DNA of 20,302 bases from assembly GCA_964636985.1 (NCBI GenBank), contig CAZWSX010000060.1, positions 1 through 20,302 on the forward strand, read 5' to 3'. A program made the translations under genes and the position numbers. Shown in pieces: positions 7,397 to 13,543 of the stretch. Numbering within the stretch: the first letter of the stretch is position 1; each line of letters begins with the position of its first letter. This DNA comes from CAZWSX01 sp964636985 (GTDB lineage: Bacteria; Planctomycetota; Planctomycetia; Pirellulales; Pirellulaceae). The notes under the pieces were generated by a model. That model searched no databases. It saw only the letters and a program-made list of their open reading frames with translations, and had not been told where the DNA came from.

Positions 7397-7776
7397 CAGC
7401 GGCCCCCATTCTGAAGACGGCGCAAATCCGCAAATACCTGCGGATGCTGTGCCAAGCCTGTCTCGACGAGTTCGGGTGCGCGCGAAACAAGCTCGGCGAA
7501 TCCCGCACGGATATTGGCAAGCAGCATCGCAATCCGCGCTTCTCGCGCCGCAAATGGCGCGTAGACTTCCTCGATAAAGAGATCGCAGGCATAGCGCACC
7601 GTATCGGCAGACGGTGCCTCGCACAGTTGATCGATGGAGGCTGTCAGCACGGCCTGCCATTCGCGCATCTGCGCTTCCTTTTTGAATTCATCAGTGCTGT
7701 CAGGGGAGGAATTGATTGGGCCGGTGGGTTTCCTCCGCTTCCATTTGGACGAAAGCGATCTGAAAAAGTTAAGCAT
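7396..7776 (-). CDS. Small hypothetical protein
   Basis: This 126-aa protein begins MLNFFRSLSSKWKRRKPTG, a short hydrophobic and strongly basic N-terminus. The rest is a helical, acidic-to-neutral body (from DEFKKEAQMREWQ onward). The ATG at 7776 has AAAGGAG ten bases upstream and is preferred over a TTG three codons earlier. The stop overlaps the start of the four-TM gene by one base. No catalytic motif or membrane helix is visible. It probably works with the membrane protein encoded next to it, but its function is unknown. Confidence 0.68.
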   Translation of the reverse strand: MLNFFRSLSSKWKRRKPTGPINSSPDSTDEFKKEAQMREWQAVLTASIDQLCEAPSADTVRYACDLFIEEVYAPFAAREARIAMLLANIRAGFAELVSRAPELVETGLAQHPQVFADLRRLQNGGR

Positions 7777-7837
7777 CAGCGGCAAGCTCCTTTGTGGGTT
7801 GGTTCAATCGGAAACGGGATCGGGAACAAGGGGCGCA

Positions 7838-8659
7838 TCAGCGACCGCGGCCGCCCTCAGGAAGCAGGTTCAACGCGCAGGGCGTGCATGCGATCTGCGC
7901 TGATGGCCGGGCCCAAGCGTTCTGGCCGCAAGACGGACAGGTGAACTTGATCCGGTCCTTCTTGGTTGGGACGACCGGGGCTGCCTTGCTTCCCAGCGTG
8001 GTCGGACTGCCCGAACCAGCTACCGTCTTCGCCCCATCGAGGTCGCGTCCGGTTGCGATCCTGTCGGTCCAGTTAATCCGGAACCCTTGAGCCAAGAGTG
8101 CTTGGCAGGCCAAATCAAACGGGCCACCATCGAGGATGTAATGGGTCATCTGGAAACCCGTCTGCTTTCCGCCGGGCTTGCCGGTGTTTGACGGGATCAG
8201 GCCAACACGCTCCATGATCTCGACCCAAGCGAGGTCATGATAGCCGCTGGTACGGCGCACCTTCTGGCCACGGATTGGGCCGTAATAGTGTTGAAAGACG
8301 TGCGTCTGCTCATGCACGAGAGTGCTGAGCGACTCCCGATCCGAACGAATGGCAAGATAGGTCGGGTTGAGGGCCAACTCCGGCACAAGCTGACCATCGA
8401 CGTTCTGAAAACGGTCGGGCGCAAAGTGCCCCAACACATTCTTTTTTCGGCTATACACGATCAGGCATTCACGAAGCCGCCCACCGAACAAAGCATCATT
8501 GAAATAGGCATAGGCGAACTGGAGAGCCGCACTTGCTTCGATTGTTGGCGTCATTTTGATCGTACGATCAAACGTCGGATTTGACTGTACGACCAAGTCC
8601 ATCGCGTCGTTCCGCGCCAGTGTGTGTTGCATAGGAGGCTGAGGTTCACGAGCAGTCAT
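7838..8659 (-). CDS. SprT-like zinc metallopeptidase with C-terminal zinc ribbon
   Basis: This 273-aa protein has a SprT-like domain (about 38-160) with the zinc-binding HEQTH (116-120) in TLVHEQTHVFQHYYG and a likely third ligand His141 in GYHDLAW. After a linker, a four-Cys zinc ribbon follows (Cys241, 244, 258, 261). SprT/Spartan-family proteins are DNA-associated proteases; the eukaryotic members cut DNA-protein crosslinks. In a transfer operon, a role in processing protein-bound DNA (for example relaxase-DNA) is attractive but speculative. The ATG at 8659 has GGAGG seven bases upstream and is preferred to the upstream in-frame start. It is the first gene of the leftward cluster, divergent from the 364-aa gene. 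Confidence 0.87.
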   Translation of the reverse strand: MTAREPQPPMQHTLARNDAMDLVVQSNPTFDRTIKMTPTIEASAALQFAYAYFNDALFGGRLRECLIVYSRKKNVLGHFAPDRFQNVDGQLVPELALNPTYLAIRSDRESLSTLVHEQTHVFQHYYGPIRGQKVRRTSGYHDLAWVEIMERVGLIPSNTGKPGGKQTGFQMTHYILDGGPFDLACQALLAQGFRINWTDRIATGRDLDGAKTVAGSGSPTTLGSKAAPVVPTKKDRIKFTCPSCGQNAWARPSAQIACTPCALNLLPEGGRGR

Positions 8660-8737
8660 GTCGGTCCTCCAGGATGGAGTCAGCAAACGGCGGAAAATCC
8701 GTTATCTTTCATCCTAGCGGCATGGCATGTTCCGTGC

Positions 8738-8756
8738 TGTAGCAAGGGTGTAGCAA
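8738..8756. promoter_or_regulatory. Two direct 8-bp repeats, operator candidate
   Basis: TGTAGCAA occurs at 8738-8745 and 8749-8756, offset by 11 bases (one helical turn). The second copy ends one base before the GTG start of the 364-aa gene and the pair brackets its ribosome site. The spot is in the divergent gap between the SprT-like gene and the 364-aa gene, where a repressor could control one or both sides. Confidence 0.4.
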
Positions 8757-8757
8757 T

Positions 8758-9852
8758 GTGACTTCGATAGCGTCCGCACAGGAAATTGGCGCCTTCGGCC
8801 GTCAACGCCTCTTTCGCCTTCTGCTGGACCTGCAGAACTCCGACAGAGAACTGAGCTGGTCGGCCATGGCCGACCGGATCAGTGACTGGCGCGGAGTTCA
8901 GTTCCAGCGCGTCAACTTCTACCGTTTGCGAGACGGCACGCTTAGCGGGAGCAACGTCGAGATCATCGTCTCCTGGCTTGAAGCGCACTTCGACCCATCA
9001 GTCAGGACCAGGCTGCATCCCCAAGCCATTTTCGACGAAGTCGGCCGCAGCACGAGAGACTACTACTTTCACTTGCCACCAGTGAGCGATGTTGATGACT
9101 GGAATCGCCAGATCGTCGATACCTTTGCCGGTGTCTATCTTTGCGCGCCGACAGACGACCTAAATAGCTACATGCCTCTTCCAACCCTACGGCGATGGTT
9201 TGACGATCATGCCGCCGTTTCGGCCTTCAGTAGCAAAATGCGGTCGAACGACCTCAAGCAGTACATTCATGAACGGGTTGTACTTGTCTTGCAGAAGACC
9301 AATTCTGGCTATTTCTATGCCGCCGAGATTCCTACATCGGTACTCTTCATGGACACGTTTGAAACTCTTGATTTGAAGATGATGTATGAAGGCGTCGGCA
9401 TTGTTTCGGGCAACACGATTCAAGTTCAGCTACGGGAGTGCCTTTCACGCGTCCCAAAAACCCATTCAATTCTGATCAAGAACAAGACGCCAACGCATCT
9501 TTCGAATCCCTTCGGATTGCAAATCTATTTGTCGCATCACTACAAAGCCGTGCGAGAGGAATGGGCGCAGCTAAGCCGCGATGAGCGCGAAGCTCTGCGA
9601 AGGGAGCTGAAACTAGTCATCGACGCCCCGCAGTACTTGGCCGGACCGGTCCAGATCGCCGCTTCCCCGGTCGCTGATATGCGAAGCGCCATTTCAGTTA
9701 ACTTCTCACGCGACTACGTGTATCACCAAAAGCCTCGAGACTTCCTCTCCAATGCGATGGATCATTTCATTAGACCCGACCTCCTGCAAAAAGAAAACAT
9801 TGAGCGCATCCTAGACAATCCGCTTGTAATTGGAGAATTATTATGGCAGTAA
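8758..9852 (+). CDS. Protein of unknown function with possible N-terminal helix-turn-helix
   Basis: This 364-aa protein is not recognised. Residues about 10-78 look like a small helical DNA-binding domain: ELSWSAMADRISDWRG followed by RVNFYRLRDGTLSG, an arrangement seen in helix-turn-helix regulators. The remainder (about 90-364) is mixed alpha/beta with no signal peptide, TM segment, P-loop or nuclease motif visible; a helical segment near EEWAQLSRDEREALRRELK stands out. Translation starts at GTG 8758, with AAGGG nine bases upstream. The stop overlaps the ankyrin gene by ten bases, so the two are co-expressed. Transcription is divergent from the transfer operon. It may be an autoregulated sensor, toxin or regulator with the ankyrin protein as partner; that is inference. 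Confidence 0.8.
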   Translation: MTSIASAQEIGAFGRQRLFRLLLDLQNSDRELSWSAMADRISDWRGVQFQRVNFYRLRDGTLSGSNVEIIVSWLEAHFDPSVRTRLHPQAIFDEVGRSTRDYYFHLPPVSDVDDWNRQIVDTFAGVYLCAPTDDLNSYMPLPTLRRWFDDHAAVSAFSSKMRSNDLKQYIHERVVLVLQKTNSGYFYAAEIPTSVLFMDTFETLDLKMMYEGVGIVSGNTIQVQLRECLSRVPKTHSILIKNKTPTHLSNPFGLQIYLSHHYKAVREEWAQLSRDEREALRRELKLVIDAPQYLAGPVQIAASPVADMRSAISVNFSRDYVYHQKPRDFLSNAMDHFIRPDLLQKENIERILDNPLVIGELLWQ

Positions 9853-10283
9853 ATCCTTTGAAAAAAATGGAACAAAAGCTGTCGTACTTTGAAGATAGCG
9901 GGCCAACGCGTCAGAAGTATCCGCTTATCATGGCAGTCTATCACAATGCCACTGATCTTGCGGAGAAACTCATACGAGAAGATCCCGCTCAAATAAATGA
10001 TCAAGATCCATACGCAGGCTTGTCTCCACTCCATATTGCCATTTTCAGGCAGAACGTCAGAATAATTGGTATTCTTCTTAAGCAGCCTACGATCAATTTA
10101 CGGTTACGGGACAGCTTTGGAAGGCGTGCTCAAGACTTCCTCGACTATACAGTCGATCCCGAGATTCACCGCTTAATCACGAACGCCTGCTACCCTGATG
10201 CAATTCGTCGACTAGAAGATGAGGCCCTCGATCAAGCGATAGCAGAAGGGAAGATTGTTCGGTGGAAGCCCGAAGAGCCTTAG
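9843..10283 (+). CDS. Ankyrin-repeat protein
   Basis: This 146-aa protein contains about three ankyrin-type repeats at roughly 25-116. The clearest is GLSPLHIAIFRQNVRIIGILL (about 58-78), which has the TPLHxA-like motif and two helices; a degenerate third reads DSFGRRAQDFL. The C-terminal 30 residues are acidic and helical. There is no signal peptide, so it is probably cytoplasmic. Ankyrin repeats bind proteins; a small ankyrin protein overlapping a larger unknown gene by ten bases suggests a binding or neutralising partner. The ATG at 9843 has GGAGAA upstream. The coding region is more A+T-rich than the transfer genes, suggesting separate acquisition. Confidence 0.83.
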   Translation: MAVNPLKKMEQKLSYFEDSGPTRQKYPLIMAVYHNATDLAEKLIREDPAQINDQDPYAGLSPLHIAIFRQNVRIIGILLKQPTINLRLRDSFGRRAQDFLDYTVDPEIHRLITNACYPDAIRRLEDEALDQAIAEGKIVRWKPEEP

Positions 10284-10512
10284 GACCGCCGCCCCAACAT
10301 GCGTATCGGCGAAATCACATCCGCCCTGAAACTGAAAATTGCCACCTGAAATCCACTGATGCACCCTGTTAAGAAGCGGGAGAATACCCAACCATGGCCG
10401 CATTCGCCATGCCGAAGTGCTCGACAGTTCAACGAAACGATCCACTGACACATTCACCGTGCCAGTCTGTGATACATTCTTGCCGAGAAAGGCGAGACGG
10501 GTGCGGGTCACG

Positions 10513-10726
10513 CTGAGCCACCAGACACTGGAAAGGCGAGGTGTGTGTCGGCCTAGGTGAGCCACCGGACACAGGAACGGCGAGGTGTGTGTCGGCCTAG
10601 GTGAGCCACCGGACACAGGAAAGGCGAGGTGTGTGTCGGCCTAGGTGAGCCACCGGACACAGGAAAGGCGAGGTGTGTGTCGGCCTAGGTGAGCCACCGG
10701 ACACAGGAACGGCAAGATGTGTGTCG
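10513..10726. repeat. 44-bp tandem repeat, five copies (last partial)
   Basis: Copies begin at 10513, 10557, 10601, 10645 and 10689, exactly 44 bases apart with no spacers. They are nearly identical, differing mainly at one A/C position and at the outer edges; the fifth diverges after 10726. A weaker relative precedes the array (about 10488-10512). Each unit carries GTGAGCCACCGGACACAGG then GTGTGTGTCGGCCTAG. Across unit boundaries GGTG-AGC-CACC forms a small hairpin, and GACACA pairs with TGTGTC 14 bases later. These could be protein-binding iterons. Repeated GTGAGCCA-type sites also recall ends of some IS21-family elements, but this is from memory. Confidence 0.9.
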
Positions 10727-10745
10727 TATGACACCATCGTGGCAA

Positions 10746-10764
10746 GGGGGTCATTCTGGCCCCC
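10746..10764. repeat. G5/C5 stem-loop after the tandem array
   Basis: GGGGG (10746-10750) and CCCCC (10760-10764) enclose a 9-base loop. No T-tract follows, so a simple terminator is not supported. It lies just after the last repeat copy. Confidence 0.35.
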
Positions 10765-10806
10765 GTTGCATCCCCCAGGCGATCGCTCCACATGAGAACT
10801 GAACCC

Positions 10807-10914
10807 ATGATGGAGCGAACAGAACGTATCGCCGTTCAACCACTCGAAGGAGACTTCGCTTTCCCTGAAACCATCAATTCCTTCCGCAAGAACAGGACAG
10901 CCACGTCACCTTGA
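10807..10914 (+). CDS. Possible tiny ORF (35 aa)
   Basis: This frame begins MMERTERIAVQPLEG and ends at TGA 10912-10914. No strong ribosome site precedes it and no family is recognised. The stop overlaps the next tiny ORF as TTGA, which is the only hint that it is real. It may equally be chance or a fragment of a decayed gene. Confidence 0.2.
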   Translation: MMERTERIAVQPLEGDFAFPETINSFRKNRTATSP

Positions 10915-11066
10915 ACCCAACGCCCGAAGACAGCGCCGCAATCCTTGGAATCCTGACTAACTCCGCTCGGATTGAAAGTCGTCAATGTCTTGCCGCCGAA
11001 CCACAGTCATGGGGTCTCAAGCTTGCCCGAGCGACGAACACGGCGGTACGTCAAAAACATGTATAG
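10911..11066 (+). CDS. Possible small ORF or gene remnant (51 aa)
   Basis: Starting from TTG at 10911, the frame encodes NPTPEDSAAILGILTNSAR then a basic tail ending TAVRQKHV, with stop at 11064-11066. The composition looks protein-like (helical, amphipathic) but no ribosome site or known family is evident. It overlaps the 35-aa frame by four bases, and its 3' end lies next to the promoter-like element before the nuclease gene. A remnant of a truncated gene is the more cautious reading. Confidence 0.22.
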   Translation: MNPTPEDSAAILGILTNSARIESRQCLAAEPQSWGLKLARATNTAVRQKHV

Positions 11067-11067
11067 G

Positions 11068-11095
11068 TTGCATCGCCTACTCGCTGGGCTATACT
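11068..11095 (+). promoter_or_regulatory. Probable promoter of the OLD nuclease-helicase operon
   Basis: TTGCAT (11068-11073) and TATACT (11090-11095) are separated by 16 bases. Transcription would start near 11102, giving a very short leader that still holds most of the ribosome site AAGGGGA (11102-11108). It is a good match but the tight leader lowers confidence. Confidence 0.4.
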
Positions 11096-11113
11096 CGCAC
11101 CAAGGGGACAGTG

Positions 11114-13543
11114 ATGCATATAAAACACGTTGAAGTCGCAAACTTTCGAAAACTGCAATCAGTTCGGATAGATTTTGCAGAAGAGAAAACCATTTTTGTT
11201 GGAGCCAACAATAGTGGAAAAACTTCCGCTATGGTCGCGCTGAGAAAGTTTCTCGTCGATTCTACTGATTTCTCAATTAATGATTTCACTCTTCCGCATT
11301 GGGCTACCATAGATGCAGAAGCGGCATCGTGGGAAGCTGCTTCAAAAGCGGGTGAAGCTATTCCTGCAGCAGACTGGAGTAAAACGCTTCCGCACCTTGA
11401 TATCTGGCTTAAAGTATCAAATAGCGAATTACACTACGTTCAGAAGCTTCTACCTACGTTAGATTTTGCTGGAGGAGTTCTTGGCGTTCGACTGAGACTA
11501 GAACCAAAGGATCAAGCTGCTTTGCAGCGGGAATATCTCAAAGCGCGAGCCGAAATTGCAGCTACGCTGGCCGTTAAGGTCACAGTTGATGCGGTGATTG
11601 ATCCGAGTCCAGCGGCGGTTGCAGTCGTCCCCGTTAAACCGGAAGACCCGATGACTGACGCAAATCCAGCGGTCGGGGTCGAAATGACTCCGACTGAATC
11701 AAAAGCCTTCGTCGTTTCGCTTTGGCCGCAATCGATGACACACTTTATCGAGCGAAAAATTCGATCAATGTTTGGCGTGCGAGCCTATCTTCTCGACCCA
11801 GCCAAGTTGGTAGCACCCGTCAGCGGGCTAGCGGTACCGCAGGTCCTAGACGCGACTAACGAGCCTCTTGATGGCGATCCATTCAAAGGTTTGATTTGCA
11901 TTGATGAGATCAGCGCGCAACGCGGCTTCGGATTTTCAGCCCGACCCAAGGCGCCACGACAATCTGAAGGAGAGCAGGACCGCCAGGAGACTTCTGGTGG
12001 ACGAAAGCTATCGACGCAACTTAGATCCTATTACTCAAACCATCTCGATCCATATGACAAGCCTGAAGCCAAGGATCTTGAGGCTTTACAGGCATTAGAA
12101 CTAGCCCAATCGCAATTTGAGAAGCGACTGCAGGAGGGATTTTCTGAAGCACTCAAGGAACTTGAGGAACTTGGTTATCCCGGCGTCACCGATCCAAAAC
12201 TGCGGCTAAGCGCCAGGATCAGGCCTACGGACGGGCTTAATCATGAATCCGCAGTTCAATATGAAGTGCCAACGCACGGAGCACAAGCAGGTGCCGCGCT
12301 CCGCCTTCCCGAAGACTCAAATGGCCTTGGCTACCAAAATCTGGTGTCTATGGTTTTTGGGCTAATGAGCTTCCGAGACAAATGGATGAAAGTTGGAAAG
12401 GCAGGAAATACGGCTGCCGACGAAGGTTTCATCCCTCCGTTGCATCTAGTCTTGATAGAAGAGCCTGAGGCGCACCTACATGCTCAAGTTCAGCAGGTCT
12501 TCATTAAGCAGGCTTACGCTGTGTTGCGTAAACATCAGCATTTGGGTGAGTCGGAAAAATTACAAACCCAGCTAGTCGTTAGCACACATTCCAGTCACGT
12601 GGCTCATGAGTGCGACTTTGCGTCCCTCCGTTATTTCAGACGGTTGCCTGCGCCATCGGTCGCTGGAGGTGTTCCTATCTCTTCCGTCGTGAACCTCTCC
12701 GAGGTTTTCGGCGGCACTGACCAAACTGATAAATTTGTGACGCGATATCTAAAGGCTACACATTGCGACCTGTTCTTCGCTGACGGAGCCATCCTTGTAG
12801 AAGGCCCCGCCGAGCGTATCCTCGTGCCGCATTTCGTGGCAGATCGCTCAGAGTATCAATACCTCCGTCGCTGTTACATTACTTGGCTCGAGATCGGCGG
12901 CAGTCACTCGCATCGATTGCGCGAGCTGATAGAGCACATAGGTCTGACCACGCTGATTATTACTGACCTCGACGCAATGCACGCTACAAGCCAAGCCTCC
13001 GTCACACCAAGGCGGGGTGAAAGCCAACGAACTAGGAACCATGCTCTCAAGAGCTGGGTGCCTGCAGAGGAGAAATTGGACATACTTCTCGACACATTGC
13101 CTGCAAAGAAGGTGCTTACGCACACAAGTGGGTATGCGTTGCGGGTCGCTTATCAAAAGCCAGTATCGATCACGTTCAGGTCGACAGTTCCGGTAGAAGC
13201 TTTGCCAAATACATTTGAGGACTCGTTGCTCTACGAAAATTTGCCACTGTTCGTCAACATGCCAGGGAATGGCATCATTGCTAGTTTCAGACAGGCGTTG
13301 GCAGAAGCTACTGATGTCACTGAACTTGCGGACAGAGTATGTGCAGCTTTAGGTGGCGGGTCAAAGAAAGCTGAGTTCGCCCTCGATCTGTTGTTCGACG
13401 AACATACGCCGGGCCCACCGCCCACTTATGTGGTCGATCAGCTAACAGTCCCAGCTTATATCGGAGAAGGGCTTGGATGGCTGGCTTCTGAACTCAAGAA
13501 GAAAGAGGATGATATCTCTGGCGTGCAAAAGGCAACAGCATGA
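11114..13543 (+). CDS. OLD-family ATP-dependent nuclease (AAA ATPase plus TOPRIM), GajA-like
   Basis: This 809-aa protein begins MHIKHVEVANFRKLQSV. It has P-loop GANNSGKT (30-37), an ABC-type signature region LPEDSNGLGYQN (398-409), Walker B LVLIEEPEAHLH (445-456) and switch-His region STHSSH (490-495). A TOPRIM nuclease domain follows, with ILVEGPAER (560-568, Glu563) and IITDLDA (615-621, Asp618 and Asp620). This is the OLD overcoming-lysogenization-defect layout. The upstream frame is open from 10985, but AAGGGGA sits five bases before the ATG at 11114 and family similarity begins there. It overlaps a UvrD-like helicase gene as ATGA, the class 2 OLD or Gabija arrangement, where the nuclease cuts phage DNA. 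At 809 aa it is longer than GajA (about 580 aa from memory), the extra length lying between the P-loop and signature. Confidence 0.88.
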   Translation: MHIKHVEVANFRKLQSVRIDFAEEKTIFVGANNSGKTSAMVALRKFLVDSTDFSINDFTLPHWATIDAEAASWEAASKAGEAIPAADWSKTLPHLDIWLKVSNSELHYVQKLLPTLDFAGGVLGVRLRLEPKDQAALQREYLKARAEIAATLAVKVTVDAVIDPSPAAVAVVPVKPEDPMTDANPAVGVEMTPTESKAFVVSLWPQSMTHFIERKIRSMFGVRAYLLDPAKLVAPVSGLAVPQVLDATNEPLDGDPFKGLICIDEISAQRGFGFSARPKAPRQSEGEQDRQETSGGRKLSTQLRSYYSNHLDPYDKPEAKDLEALQALELAQSQFEKRLQEGFSEALKELEELGYPGVTDPKLRLSARIRPTDGLNHESAVQYEVPTHGAQAGAALRLPEDSNGLGYQNLVSMVFGLMSFRDKWMKVGKAGNTAADEGFIPPLHLVLIEEPEAHLHAQVQQVFIKQAYAVLRKHQHLGESEKLQTQLVVSTHSSHVAHECDFASLRYFRRLPAPSVAGGVPISSVVNLSEVFGGTDQTDKFVTRYLKATHCDLFFADGAILVEGPAERILVPHFVADRSEYQYLRRCYITWLEIGGSHSHRLRELIEHIGLTTLIITDLDAMHATSQASVTPRRGESQRTRNHALKSWVPAEEKLDILLDTLPAKKVLTHTSGYALRVAYQKPVSITFRSTVPVEALPNTFEDSLLYENLPLFVNMPGNGIIASFRQALAEATDVTELADRVCAALGGGSKKAEFALDLLFDEHTPGPPPTYVVDQLTVPAYIGEGLGWLASELKKKEDDISGVQKATA

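Larger units (their letters stand above)
10284..11113. other. 830-base region without a secure gene
   Basis: Between the ankyrin gene and the OLD nuclease gene there is no open frame with convincing protein features on either strand. The region holds, in order, about 200 bases with nothing recognisable, a 44-bp tandem repeat array, a G5/C5 stem-loop, two tiny overlapping ORFs and a promoter-like element before the nuclease gene. The mixture resembles debris of a mobile-element end plus a regulatory region. Confidence 0.6.

Noticed and set aside
7397..7660. Upstream extension of the four-TM protein
   Set aside because: It lies within the 126-aa gene in another frame; the TGATG junction at 7394-7398 gives a better start.
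10513..10726. CRISPR array
   Set aside because: The units are contiguous with no unique spacers, and no cas genes are nearby.
10212..10839. Minus-strand open frames across the tandem repeats
   Set aside because: They arise from the repeat array read in shifting frames (44 is not a multiple of three) and have no ribosome site or family.
10985..11113. Longer N-terminus for the OLD nuclease
   Set aside because: The extra 43 residues are unlike OLD proteins, and a good ribosome site precedes the ATG at 11114.
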